Shown: positions 1 to 8,248, counted from the first letter of the stretch. The stretch: 45,425 nt of DNA from Puniceispirillum sp965657105 (GCF_965657105.1 NZ_CBFHNB010000007.1:1-45425), one strand, 5' to 3'. Translations and numbers: made by a program. Notes: generated from the letters alone by a model not told the origin.

Positions 1-255
1 CTGGTTCAGGATATTGCCGAAGAATTGATCGAACTGGGCGATAGCACCAGCCTTGAAGATCGAATAAATCACGTGCTGGCTACGGTATCCTGTCATGGTT
101 CGGTGCGCGCAGGGCGTGTTTTGAATGGTGACGAGATGAATGCGCTTTTGCGCGAAATGGAAGTCACGCCACGTTCGGGACAATGCAATCATGGTCGCCC
201 AACATGGGTAAGCCTTAGCTTGACCGAGATTGAAACCCTGTTTGGTCGCAAATAA
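1..255 (+). CDS. mutL: DNA mismatch repair protein MutL, C-terminal end (partial)
   Basis: Only the last 84 codons are present; the reading frame is open from base 1 and the gene starts upstream of the window. The tail matches the C-terminal dimerisation and regulatory domain of MutL: the stretch ATVSCHGSVRAGR, then EMNALLREME, then TPRSGQCNHGRPTW. The CxHGRPT motif is characteristic of MutL/PMS2-type C-terminal domains. MutL couples MutS mismatch recognition to downstream strand processing in the cytoplasm. It ends one base before the convergent rsmD stop, so there is no room for a separate terminator. The family call is secure; nothing can be said about the ATPase domain, which lies outside the window. 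Confidence 0.93.
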   Translation: MVQDIAEELIELGDSTSLEDRINHVLATVSCHGSVRAGRVLNGDEMNALLREMEVTPRSGQCNHGRPTWVSLSLTEIETLFGRK

Positions 256-256
256 G

Positions 257-826
257 CTAACTGACTTTTGTTAGGAAATGAAGCGAGGCCTTTCCATAGG
301 TCCGGCTTTCATGGCATGTCAGTTGGTGCGTCTGCATCACATCCGCGTCGAGTGTCTCAGATTTTGCCGTTTCAACGACGATCAAGGCATCTGTCGCCAG
401 CGCACCGATGGTCAGCATATGTGCGACTGCCAGCAAACCGTCACCAGTACCATAGGGGGCATCGGCCAAAACCAAACTGGCTTTATCGCCGCGAATCCCT
501 GTTAATGAGAGGGCGTTTCCAGCAATAATCATACAGCTATTTTGTTGTTTCAGGCGGGCGATATTGGCACGTATGACCGATAGGGCGTTGTGATCTTTTT
601 CGACAAAGCAGGCGGTGCGTGCGCCGCGGGATAGGGCTTCCAGCCCCAAAGCACCAGTGCCAGAAAACAGATCAAGCACATGGGCATCTCTTAGCTGTTC
701 ACCATAATTGCCGCCAGCCAGAACATTGAACAGATTCTCACGCACACGATCGGCAGTTGGGCGGGTTTTATCGCCGTCCAGATCGGCCAGTTTTGTGCCG
801 CGATGACGGCCCCCGATTATGCGCAT
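257..826 (-). CDS. rsmD: 16S rRNA (guanine-966-N2)-methyltransferase RsmD
   Basis: A 189-residue SAM-dependent methyltransferase that methylates G966 of 16S rRNA during 30S assembly. The start at 826 gives the family N-terminus MRIIGGRHRGTKL; an in-frame ATG at 886 would add 20 uncharacteristic residues. Visible motifs are RPTADRVRENLFNVL, the SAM-binding LDLFSGTGALGLEALSRGA, and a motif IV region reading LADAPYG where family members usually have DPPY or DPPF. Its first 59 bases lie inside the 3' end of rluB on the same strand, so it is probably translationally coupled to rluB. The identity is secure; the DAPY variant may be lineage-specific. Confidence 0.93.
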   Translation of the reverse strand: MRIIGGRHRGTKLADLDGDKTRPTADRVRENLFNVLAGGNYGEQLRDAHVLDLFSGTGALGLEALSRGARTACFVEKDHNALSVIRANIARLKQQNSCMIIAGNALSLTGIRGDKASLVLADAPYGTGDGLLAVAHMLTIGALATDALIVVETAKSETLDADVMQTHQLTCHESRTYGKASLHFLTKVS

Positions 827-1706
827 CTTTGCCTCGTTTATCGTCTTGTTGTGATGAGCTCGATTTACCTTGATAGCGTTCGCCACCTGATCGTTTCATG
901 CCTGGTTTTGCACGCAGACGTGGTTTGGCTGTAGCATGACCATCATCTTCAGGATCGGTCAGGCCAAGTTGATCTGATAAAACGCGGGCTCGTATTAGCT
1001 CGACATCGCCGTCACGCATATCACCTAGCTGAAATGGTCCATAGGAAACCCGGATAAGGCGGCTAACCTTATGACCAAGATGCTCCATGATACGACGTAC
1101 TTCGCGGTTTTTACCTTCGCGGATGGCTATCGTTAGCCAAGCATTGCTCTGCATTTGCCGGTCAAGATTTGCAACAATACGTCCATAGCGCACCCCGTCA
1201 ATGGTGATGCCCTTTTCAAGCGGTGCCAGTGCAGCTTCATTTACATGGCCTTGAACCCGCACCCGGTATTTACGACTCCAGCCGGTTGCTGGCAGCTCAA
1301 GATGACGCGCAAGGTCGCCGTCATTAGTCAAAAGCAATAGACCTTCTGAATCAATGTCGAGCCGACCAACGGTCATGACGCGTGGCAGTGAGGCGGGCAG
1401 ATGATCAAAAATTGTTTCACGGTCTTTTTCGTCGCGATCGCTGACCACCAGCCCACGTGGTTTATAATAGCGCCATAATTTAGCCGGTTCACGATGCGGC
1501 AATGCCTGTCCATCAACATTGATCCGGTCAGTGTCAGATACATTCAATGCGGGGCTAGTGATGACCTTGCCATTTACTTTGACGCGGCCTTCATTGATAC
1601 GTGCCTCGGCTTCACGGCGTGAGCAGACCCCCGCCCGTGCAATGCGCTTGGCAATGCGTTCGCTGTCACTTTTTTTATCAAGCGTAAATGTTTCGTTATT
1701 AGCCAT
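768..1706 (-). CDS. rluB: rRNA pseudouridine synthase, RluB/RsuA family
   Basis: A 312-residue pseudouridine synthase. An N-terminal S4 RNA-binding domain (about residues 17-75, with RIARAGVCSRREAEARI) is followed by the catalytic domain. The active-site aspartate lies in GRLDIDSEGLLLLTNDG (D117), and GKNREVRRIMEHLGH is the second family signature. The last 50 or so residues are a basic, low-complexity tail rich in K, R, S and G, common in alphaproteobacterial RluB proteins and presumably RNA-contacting. RluB modifies a uridine near position 2605 of 23S rRNA in E. coli; I infer the same target here, but RluE/RluF-type specificity cannot be excluded. Its 3' end overlaps rsmD by 59 bases. It diverges from tadA across about 60 bases. 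Confidence 0.9.
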   Translation of the reverse strand: MANNETFTLDKKSDSERIAKRIARAGVCSRREAEARINEGRVKVNGKVITSPALNVSDTDRINVDGQALPHREPAKLWRYYKPRGLVVSDRDEKDRETIFDHLPASLPRVMTVGRLDIDSEGLLLLTNDGDLARHLELPATGWSRKYRVRVQGHVNEAALAPLEKGITIDGVRYGRIVANLDRQMQSNAWLTIAIREGKNREVRRIMEHLGHKVSRLIRVSYGPFQLGDMRDGDVELIRARVLSDQLGLTDPEDDGHATAKPRLRAKPGMKRSGGERYQGKSSSSQQDDKRGKDAHNRGPSSRHKTGRSGRR

Positions 1707-1769
1707 ATCGATGACATAATCTTAAAAACGAGGCTTGGAAACAATTATCTTATATGTCAGGACTGTTTG

Positions 1770-2246
1770 ATGATGAAAAATAGCCTAATGGATGATTTGC
1801 TGGTGGCAGCACAAGATGCTGCCAAGGCCGGAGATGTGCCTGTTGCGGCGGCCATTGTTGCGCCAGATGGAACCATAGTTGCGCTTGAGTCCAACCGTAT
1901 GATGCGTGATGGCAATGCCTTGCATCATGCTGAAATACTGGCAATTAATGCTGCATTGGCTAAAACTGGCGGATCGCGACTTGATGGCTATGATCTATGG
2001 GTCACGCTCGAACCATGCGCGATGTGTGCAGGCGCGATTGCGCATGCGCGACTAAGGCGGGTCTATTTTGCCGCTTATGACGCAAAGGCAGGGGCGGTTG
2101 AGTCAGGCATCCGCTATTTTGACCACCCAAGCTGTCATCATCATCCAGAAATCTATGGTGGCCTGTCTGAAAAGGCGGCCAGTGTCATGCTATCTGATTT
2201 TTTTGCTGCGAAACGCTCGCTAATAGCGGCGATATCGCTACGGTAA
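1770..2246 (+). CDS. tadA: tRNA-specific adenosine deaminase TadA
   Basis: A 158-residue zinc deaminase that converts adenosine to inosine at the wobble position of tRNA-Arg(ACG). The zinc and catalytic motifs are both present: HAE (H53, E55) and PCAMC (C83, C86). The C-terminal stretch PEIYGGLSEKAASVMLSDFF is typical of the family. The start at 1770 has AGGA 7 bases upstream; a second ATG follows at 1773. The protein ends where the family normally ends, so the 94-base overlap with the convergent purD stop comes from purD running long. Expected to be essential. Cytosine or guanine deaminases are related, but the length and C-terminus fit TadA. Confidence 0.92.
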   Translation: MMKNSLMDDLLVAAQDAAKAGDVPVAAAIVAPDGTIVALESNRMMRDGNALHHAEILAINAALAKTGGSRLDGYDLWVTLEPCAMCAGAIAHARLRRVYFAAYDAKAGAVESGIRYFDHPSCHHHPEIYGGLSEKAASVMLSDFFAAKRSLIAAISLR

Positions 2247-3472
2247 AATCCTTCGGGCCAGTCGATTTTGTCAACGGCGTCATAGGCCTTTTGGCGGGCT
2301 GTGGCGGCATCATCACCCATGCCGGTTACGGCCAGAACGCGGCCACCTGCGGCAATAAGCTGTCCATTGCTATCGCGCGCTGTTCCCGCGTGAAAGACAA
2401 TGCAATTCGGATCATCACGTTCATTAATAGTGATAGCACTGCCTTTGTCATAAGCCTCTGGATAGCCCTTAGTTGCCATCACAACGGTCACGGCATTGGC
2501 ATCGTCCCAGCGCATATCAAAATGACCAAGCCCGCCATCGGTTGCCGCCAGCATGGCGCTGATGATATCGGTTTTTAGACGCGGCAGAATAACTTGGGCT
2601 TCGGGATCGCCAAAACGACAGTTGAATTCGATAACTTGAGGACCTGTTGCCGTCAGCATCAAACCAACATAAAGAACCCCCCGATAGGGAATATCTTCAT
2701 CTGCCATACCGCGCGCAAGCGGACGAACAACATTATCCATGACCTGTTCAATCAGCGCGTCATCAAGCCGTGGCGATGGCGAGATAGCCCCCATGCCACC
2801 AGTATTGGGACCTTTGTCACCATCATAGGCACGCTTGTGATCTTGGGCACTCGCCATATAAAGCGCGTCGCGGCCATCAAGCAAAGCGAAAAGCGAGGCT
2901 TCGGGACCAGTGATACGTTCTTCGATTAGAATGGTTTTGCTCGCATCACCAAAGCGACCGCCTAGCATGGCATCGGCGGCGGCCTTTGCCTCATCGGCTG
3001 TATCGGCGACAACAACGCCTTTTCCGGCGGCCAAACCATCAGCCTTGATCACGCAAAATCCGTTCATCGCATCAATATGTCGATAGGCAGTGTCACTATC
3101 TTGCGCCGCAAAGAAGCCCGGTTGAGGAATATTGTGGCGCGTGCAGAAGTCACGGGCAAATTCTTTTGACCCTTCGAGTTGCGCCGCTGCCGCGGATGGT
3201 CCAAAGGCACGAATACCAGCATCACCTAGCCGGTCAGCAAGTCCGGCAACAAGAGGGGCCTCGGGGCCGATGACAACCAGATCAATAGCTTCGGTTACAG
3301 CATAATCGAATAAGGCGTCATAATCGTCTGCTTTGATTTGAATAAGTGTGCCTAGCCGTTCCATGCCGGGATTGCCCGGTGCGATGCGTAAATCCGAGAC
3401 GAGTGGTGAGTCGGCAATTGATCGGGCAAGCGCATGTTCGCGTCCACCACTACCGATCAGTAGAATTTTCAT
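2153..3472 (-). CDS. purD: Phosphoribosylamine--glycine ligase (GAR synthetase)
   Basis: A 439-residue ATP-grasp enzyme for the second step of de novo purine synthesis: phosphoribosylamine plus glycine and ATP gives GAR. The start at 3472 gives the signature N-terminus MKILLIGSGGREHALA. The ATP-grasp core shows IKADGLAAGKGVVVA and GPNTGGMGAISP; the metal-binding EFNCRFGDPEAQ is intact. The C-terminal end after WPEGFYRSDIAAISERF continues about 25 residues further than usual, and this tail is encoded antisense to the last codons of tadA. It diverges from xseA across a 73-base gap. No sign of damage to the catalytic regions. Confidence 0.95.
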   Translation of the reverse strand: MKILLIGSGGREHALARSIADSPLVSDLRIAPGNPGMERLGTLIQIKADDYDALFDYAVTEAIDLVVIGPEAPLVAGLADRLGDAGIRAFGPSAAAAQLEGSKEFARDFCTRHNIPQPGFFAAQDSDTAYRHIDAMNGFCVIKADGLAAGKGVVVADTADEAKAAADAMLGGRFGDASKTILIEERITGPEASLFALLDGRDALYMASAQDHKRAYDGDKGPNTGGMGAISPSPRLDDALIEQVMDNVVRPLARGMADEDIPYRGVLYVGLMLTATGPQVIEFNCRFGDPEAQVILPRLKTDIISAMLAATDGGLGHFDMRWDDANAVTVVMATKGYPEAYDKGSAITINERDDPNCIVFHAGTARDSNGQLIAAGGRVLAVTGMGDDAATARQKAYDAVDKIDWPEGFYRSDIAAISERFAAKKSDSMTLAAFSDRPP

Positions 3473-3493
3473 TTTGCTTTGTTTCCTTTGGAG

Positions 3494-3521
3494 TTGCAGC
3501 CGCGCCAATATGCCATAGAAT
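3494..3521 (+). promoter_or_regulatory. Candidate promoter for xseA
   Basis: TTGCAG, a 16-base spacer, then TAGAAT (five of six matches to the -10 consensus). Transcription would begin near 3528, leaving a leader of about 18 bases with the Shine-Dalgarno GGAAGAG in front of the ATG at 3546. This supports 3546 rather than the ATG at 3531 as the start. The -35 is weak, so this is a motif-only prediction. Confidence 0.4.
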
Positions 3522-3545
3522 AGTCACAACATGGAAGAGATCCCA

Positions 3546-5024
3546 ATGACCGAATCTAACGATATTTACAGTAGCCAGAATGATGTCGCCCCAGCAGGTG
3601 ATAACGCACCCTATATGACGATTGGTGAATTGTCCAAACGCGTCAAGGCCACGGTTGAAGGGGCGTTTGACTATGTAAGGGTGCGGGCAGAAATTTCACG
3701 ACCGACGCGGGCGCCATCTGGCCATGTCTATTTCACCTTGAAAGATGACCGATCAACCTTGGCAGCGGTATGCTGGAAAACGGTAGCTGGTAATTTGCAG
3801 GTTCAGCCAGAAGAGGGGCTGGAGGTTATTTGTTCAGGCAAGCTGACCACATATCCCGGTCAGTCCAAATATCAAATTGTTGTCACTCAGATGGAAATAG
3901 CTGGCGAAGGTGCAATGTTGAAAATGCTCGAAGAACGCCGCCGTATGCTGGCGGCCGAAGGGCTTTTCGATGCTGACCGTAAGCGACCAATTCCCGAGAT
4001 GCCAACAACGATTGGCGTCATTACCAGCCCCACTGGTGCTGTTATCCGGGATATTCTACATCGTCTCAACGCCCGCTTTGGGGTGCATGTTTTGGTGTGG
4101 GGCACGCTGGTTCAGGGCAAAAGCGCTGCAGGGCAGGTCGCCGCGGCTATCCGTGGATTTGATGCGATGCCAGCTAATGGAGCGATCCCGCGCCCCGATA
4201 TGTTGATTGTTGCACGTGGTGGCGGGGCACTTGAAGATTTATGGGCATTTAATGAAGAAGAAGTTGTCCGCGCTGTTGCCGATTGTTCACTGCCGGTTAT
4301 TTCGGCTATTGGTCATGAAACCGATACAACATTAATTGATTTTGCCGCCGATTTGCGCGCCCCAACGCCAACCGCAGCAGCCGAGTTGGCGGTGCCGGTG
4401 CATGCTGACCTTGCGGCTTATATAAGTGAGACCGAAGCCCGATTGAAACGTGGTATCAGTCAGCGGCTGGAAACAGTAAATCAGCTTGTGCGTATGGCCA
4501 CCCGTGGCTTGCTTGATCCAGCTGAGATGATTGCCCGTCGTGGGCAAATGCTTGATTATGCGCTGGCTGGTCTTAATACGTCGCTGGAACGGGTAATGGC
4601 CGCCCGACGGCTTGATTTATCTGGCTTGGCGGGACGATTACGCCCACCAGAGACAAAACTTGCCGAAATGAGTGGGCATTTCACCCAGCTATCAGACCGC
4701 CTTGCCAATAGATTTGGGCAGATGATCGAGCGACATGAACAAGCTGTTAAGTCTGCCGGAAAATTGCTGGATGCGCATTCATTTGAACGAGTTCTGGATC
4801 GCGGGTTTGCGCTGGTAATCGATGCCGAAGGAACGCCGCTAAAGCGTGCTATTGACGCGCCGCAGGGCGCCGAAGTTACCTTACGTTTTGCAGATGCTAG
4901 CCGTCAGGCATTGCTTGATCCAGATAGCACTGGCCATGCGGTGTATAAGCCCGCTAAACCGGCAAAGAAAGCTAACGCCAAGCCTTCCACTACAAAAGAT
5001 ACCAAACAGGACAGCCTGTTCTAG
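3546..5024 (+). CDS. xseA: Exodeoxyribonuclease VII large subunit
   Basis: A 492-residue protein, the catalytic large subunit of the single-strand-specific exonuclease VII; the small subunit XseB is not in this window. Order: N-terminal OB-fold (roughly residues 20-120, with SGHVYFTLKDD and AVCWK), then the catalytic domain with IGVITSPTGAVIRDI, ARGGGALEDLWAFNEEEVVRA and SAIGHETDTTLIDFAADLRAPTPTAAAE, then a long helical region and a Lys/Pro/Thr-rich tail. The start at 3546 is preferred because GGAAGAG sits just upstream; the in-frame ATG at 3531 adds five residues. The stop codon lies in the first copy of a 15-bp tandem repeat, facing the convergent lipid A acyltransferase gene. Confidence 0.94.
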   Translation: MTESNDIYSSQNDVAPAGDNAPYMTIGELSKRVKATVEGAFDYVRVRAEISRPTRAPSGHVYFTLKDDRSTLAAVCWKTVAGNLQVQPEEGLEVICSGKLTTYPGQSKYQIVVTQMEIAGEGAMLKMLEERRRMLAAEGLFDADRKRPIPEMPTTIGVITSPTGAVIRDILHRLNARFGVHVLVWGTLVQGKSAAGQVAAAIRGFDAMPANGAIPRPDMLIVARGGGALEDLWAFNEEEVVRAVADCSLPVISAIGHETDTTLIDFAADLRAPTPTAAAELAVPVHADLAAYISETEARLKRGISQRLETVNQLVRMATRGLLDPAEMIARRGQMLDYALAGLNTSLERVMAARRLDLSGLAGRLRPPETKLAEMSGHFTQLSDRLANRFGQMIERHEQAVKSAGKLLDAHSFERVLDRGFALVIDAEGTPLKRAIDAPQGAEVTLRFADASRQALLDPDSTGHAVYKPAKPAKKANAKPSTTKDTKQDSLF

Positions 5025-5079
5025 ACATCCCCGATCTAAACATCCCCGGTCTAGACATCCCCGGTCTAGACATCTTTAG
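5020..5079. repeat. Four-copy 15-bp tandem repeat between convergent genes
   Basis: Unit TCTAGACATCCCCGG is repeated head to tail at 5020-5034, 5035-5049, 5050-5064 and 5065-5079; copies 1 and 2 differ by one base each and copy 4 decays after TCTAGACATC. Each intact copy contains the palindrome TCTAGA, whose CTA/TAG provides the stop of xseA (5022-5024) on one strand and of the lpxL-type gene (5066-5068) on the other. Because the unit is a multiple of three, read-through in either direction would stay in frame within the repeat. Confidence 0.9.
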
Positions 5080-5962
5080 TCCAGCGGCGATGCGGCCAGA
5101 ACCATTGTTCAGGATGCTGGATAATCCAGTCTTCGATGGTCTTGTTGATCGCGGTCGCGGCGTCCAGAACATTGGCATCATCGTCATGATCTGGCAAATT
5201 GATGGCAGGTGAAATCGCCAGTCTGAAATGGCAACCAGAAATCCGCACCATCTGCACATAGAAAATAGGCACCTTTTTTTTGATGGCGACTTTGATGTGG
5301 CCAATCGGCGTGTTTGCCGGATGCCCGAAAAAGGGAACCGCCATGCCCTCGCGTAGCTTCTGATCAATAAGCAAGCACATGAACTGTTTTTTGCGAATGG
5401 CGCTTATCATGCCTAACGCGGCTTCACGGCCCTTTGGGAACATTTCGCCGCCAAAGGTGCGCTGGCGCCGGGCTAGCAACCCTGCCAGAAACGGATTGTT
5501 GAGTGGGCGATAAATGGCCGCCACCTTTTTACCGACACTGCGCGCGGCAAAGGGACCTAATTCCCAGTTGCTCATATGGGCGCTGATCAGAAAACCACCA
5601 GTTTCGACATCGCGGATATGTTCCTGTCCGATAAATTCGACATAGCCTTTATCGACAAGTTTGTTGATATGCGGATATTCGCCAATAACACGCCCAAGAT
5701 TCATCCACATGCCTCGCAAAATTCGGCTTTGTTCGGCGTATGATAAATGCGGCATGGCATAGACAAGGTTACGCCGGGCACGCTTATGCCATGGGGTTAA
5801 AGGCCCCAATAGTGACATCACCAGCCCCATACAGGCACTAGCAATGGCAACGGGCAGAATGCGCGCTGTCCCGAACAGAATAAAGACTAGCAAGGCTTCT
5901 AGTGGCCAGAAGATGATCTGACGTATCAAACGCAAAATGACTTTTGGTAATGGGTCAGACAT
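5066..5962 (-). CDS. Lipid A biosynthesis acyltransferase (LpxL/HtrB family)
   Basis: A 298-residue late acyltransferase that adds a secondary acyl chain to Kdo-lipid IVA at the inner membrane. A hydrophobic N-terminal segment (about residues 10-55) precedes the catalytic HxxxxE motif, seen as HMSNWE with H129 and E134. Further family blocks are YRPLNNP, LLIDQKLREGMAVPFFG and the C-terminal WFWPHRRW. It is the last gene of the operon DUF374-waaA-lpxK-this gene and overlaps the lpxK stop by 8 bases. Whether it acts like LpxL (laurate) or LpxM (myristate) cannot be told from sequence. Its stop codon lies in the last copy of the 15-bp tandem repeat. Confidence 0.9.
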   Translation of the reverse strand: MSDPLPKVILRLIRQIIFWPLEALLVFILFGTARILPVAIASACMGLVMSLLGPLTPWHKRARRNLVYAMPHLSYAEQSRILRGMWMNLGRVIGEYPHINKLVDKGYVEFIGQEHIRDVETGGFLISAHMSNWELGPFAARSVGKKVAAIYRPLNNPFLAGLLARRQRTFGGEMFPKGREAALGMISAIRKKQFMCLLIDQKLREGMAVPFFGHPANTPIGHIKVAIKKKVPIFYVQMVRISGCHFRLAISPAINLPDHDDDANVLDAATAINKTIEDWIIQHPEQWFWPHRRWTKDV

Positions 5963-6959
5963 TTATATTGTCACGCGTTTTTGAAGCGGCAACTGCCATG
6001 ATGCGCTCCAGCATGTCATCAATGCTGTCAGTCTGCATGGTGATCGGCATAAATGAAATCCGTTCACGCCATTCGGCAGGCAGGCGAACCCAGTCTTTTT
6101 GCGTAGTGATCAGGCTGGCACCAAGCCGGATTGAATCTTCTTGTAAACGGGTGAGGTCACTTTGCGTGTAAAGGTGATGATCTGCAAATGCCAGACTTTG
6201 CACAATAACGCCGCCAACTTTTTCAATGGTGCGGAAAAAACGCTGTGGGCGGGCAATACCGGCAAATGCCAATAAGGGTGTCTCACCAAGATCAGCAATG
6301 ATTGTCTGGTCGGCAACTACTGTTCCGGTCAAGATTGGCACGCGGCCATCTATTGCCGCTGTTAATTCATGTTCATCATCACCGTTGATAAAGGCAATAT
6401 CAAGGCTGGCAAGGCCATTTTCAAAGCCGATGCGCATCGGGCCAGCTGGTAAAAGCCTGCCATTACCTATGCCGACGGAACCGTCAAAAACGCCGATAGC
6501 CATATCTTTCTTCACATAAGGGTGCTGTAAGCCGTCATCCATCAAAATGATATCGTGAATACCACGATTTGAAATGGCCTGGGCCGCCACAACCCGATCC
6601 CGTCCGATGATCACGTCACGCCCTTCAGCAAGCATTAGCGGCTCGTCGCCACAATCGGCGGCTGTATGAATGGTGCCATCAACCCATAATGGCCCTTTTT
6701 GTGACCCGCCATATCCCCGGCTTAGAATAACTGGGTGCATCCCCGCTTCGATAAGGCGGTCATATAAAAGTGATACAAGTGGGGTTTTTCCTGTGCCGCC
6801 AGCGCTTAGATTGCCAATACAGATCACTGGCAAGGCGGCGCTGACCTGCTTTGCAAGACGATCACGCAAAAACGTTGCTGTCGCCCAGACTGCGGCAAGC
6901 GGTAACAGGGCGGTAGATACGATCCCCTTATGATTCCAGAATTCAGGTGTTTTAATCAT
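5955..6959 (-). CDS. lpxK: Tetraacyldisaccharide 4'-kinase LpxK
   Basis: A 334-residue membrane-associated kinase that phosphorylates the 4' position of the tetraacyldisaccharide to make lipid IVA. A short hydrophobic N-terminal segment (about residues 12-30) is followed by the P-loop AGGTGKTP at residues 53-60 in the diagnostic context IGNLSAGGTGKTPL. Downstream family blocks include ILSRGYGG, GDEPLMLA and MDDGLQHP. Its start overlaps the waaA stop by 4 bases (ATGA) and its end overlaps the acyltransferase start by 8 bases, so the operon is probably translationally coupled. All the usual LpxK motifs are visible. Confidence 0.94.
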   Translation of the reverse strand: MIKTPEFWNHKGIVSTALLPLAAVWATATFLRDRLAKQVSAALPVICIGNLSAGGTGKTPLVSLLYDRLIEAGMHPVILSRGYGGSQKGPLWVDGTIHTAADCGDEPLMLAEGRDVIIGRDRVVAAQAISNRGIHDIILMDDGLQHPYVKKDMAIGVFDGSVGIGNGRLLPAGPMRIGFENGLASLDIAFINGDDEHELTAAIDGRVPILTGTVVADQTIIADLGETPLLAFAGIARPQRFFRTIEKVGGVIVQSLAFADHHLYTQSDLTRLQEDSIRLGASLITTQKDWVRLPAEWRERISFMPITMQTDSIDDMLERIMAVAASKTRDNINV

Positions 6960-8248
6960 TTATCCACTGCCTTGGCATTGACCACTGCAAAAATCATTCG
7001 TGCAGCTTTAAGCGGGCGTTGGCGGGCGCTTTCAACATAGTTTTTTGCCGCCGCGGCTTGCTGTTGCTTTATGTCTGCATCAAACGATAGCACAGAAGTG
7101 ACCATCGCGCCCAGATCATCTGGCTGATCAATCATATGAATGATATCACAACTAAAAAGTGCGTTAAACTCGGCTTCATTTTTGAAAATATGCGTGCCAG
7201 TGATGATTGGCATGCCAAAGCTGGCAGGTTCCAGCGGGTTATGCCCGCCTTTTGGCACCAGTGACCCGCCCAAAAATACAACATCGGCAAGGTCAAAAAC
7301 ACTGCCCATTTCGCCCAGACTATCCAGCATATAAAGTGCTGTTCCGCTGTCTGGCGTTTGCCCTTTGCTTCGTTGCGGTATAATTTGCCCAATCGCCTTA
7401 TGCGCCATAACAGCGATCGCATCGGCACGTTCGGGATGTCGCGGTGCGATGATTGTCAATATTTTATCAGCATGTTGCTGGGCAACAGCAATGGCGGATT
7501 CGTCCTCGCCTTCATGGGTTGAAGCGGCCAGAAAGATAGCGCGTTTACCGCTGGCTTTACGGATGAGATTTTGCAGATCTGCATCAATAGGCAAGCTTGC
7601 CGTAGTCATTTTTAACGATCCACCGACATGCACGTGAGAGGCTGTTGCACCCAGTGTGATAAAATGCTGTTGCTGATCTTCATCTACGGCCAATATTAAA
7701 TCAGCGCATCCAAATATCTGACGCGCGATGCTGGCCTGGCGCCGCCATGATGTGACGGCTTTTTGTGATAATTGCGATGATGCAAATATGACTGGAATAT
7801 GACGGGCGGCAGTGCGGGTAACAAGGTTCGGCCAAAAATCAGATTCCAGAAAAATGGCAACCTGCGGGGAAAACATATCCAGAAAGCGATCAACAAAGGC
7901 AGGATGATCAAGGGGCTGATAGATATGCGTGATCGACGCGCGCGTCTTGGCACGGGCGATCATCTGCGCTGCTGTAATGGTGTTGGTGGTGATGATAATT
8001 GGGGGGTGATCATTATGTTCATCATGAAGGGCATCCGCCAATGCCAAGGCGGCAATCGTTTCCCCGACGCTGACCGCATGTAGCCATATACTTCCACGCT
8101 GATATATTTCGGCATAGCGCCCATAGCGCCCATAGCGTTCACCAAGGCGGGCTGTGTCTTCCTTACCAGCTCGCGCGCGCCGTGCCAGTAGCAATCCGAT
8201 AATAGGATACAGGCATGTCCATAGAAAATTATATAGACGCAGTGACAT
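6956..8248 (-). CDS. waaA: 3-deoxy-D-manno-octulosonic acid (Kdo) transferase
   Basis: A 430-residue GT30-family enzyme that transfers Kdo from CMP-Kdo to lipid IVA on the cytoplasmic face of the inner membrane. An N-terminal membrane anchor (LYNFLWTCLYPIIGLLLARR) is followed by a glycosyltransferase-B fold, with GSIWLHAVSVGE early, PVIFASSQLS, APRHPERADAI, and the C-terminal sugar-nucleotide region GGHNPLEPASFGMPIITG. The ATG at 8248 shares a base with the DUF374 stop; a TTG one codon upstream is less likely. Residues after GERYGRYGRY come from a three-copy 9-base repeat. The number of Kdo units added cannot be predicted. Confidence 0.93.
   Translation of the reverse strand: MSLRLYNFLWTCLYPIIGLLLARRARAGKEDTARLGERYGRYGRYAEIYQRGSIWLHAVSVGETIAALALADALHDEHNDHPPIIITTNTITAAQMIARAKTRASITHIYQPLDHPAFVDRFLDMFSPQVAIFLESDFWPNLVTRTAARHIPVIFASSQLSQKAVTSWRRQASIARQIFGCADLILAVDEDQQQHFITLGATASHVHVGGSLKMTTASLPIDADLQNLIRKASGKRAIFLAASTHEGEDESAIAVAQQHADKILTIIAPRHPERADAIAVMAHKAIGQIIPQRSKGQTPDSGTALYMLDSLGEMGSVFDLADVVFLGGSLVPKGGHNPLEPASFGMPIITGTHIFKNEAEFNALFSCDIIHMIDQPDDLGAMVTSVLSFDADIKQQQAAAAKNYVESARQRPLKAARMIFAVVNAKAVDK
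8113..8139. repeat. Three-copy 9-bp repeat inside waaA
   Basis: CATAGCGCC occurs at 8113-8121 and 8122-8130 and as CATAGCGTT at 8131-8139. On the coding strand it gives a tandem Arg-Tyr-Gly run near the WaaA N-terminus. The unit is a multiple of three, so a change in copy number would keep the frame. Confidence 0.8.

Noticed and set aside
4990..5367. Minus-strand open frame of 125 codons over the xseA/acyltransferase junction
   Set aside because: It is out of frame within the acyltransferase gene and its end comes from the 15-bp repeat; no ribosome site or family similarity.
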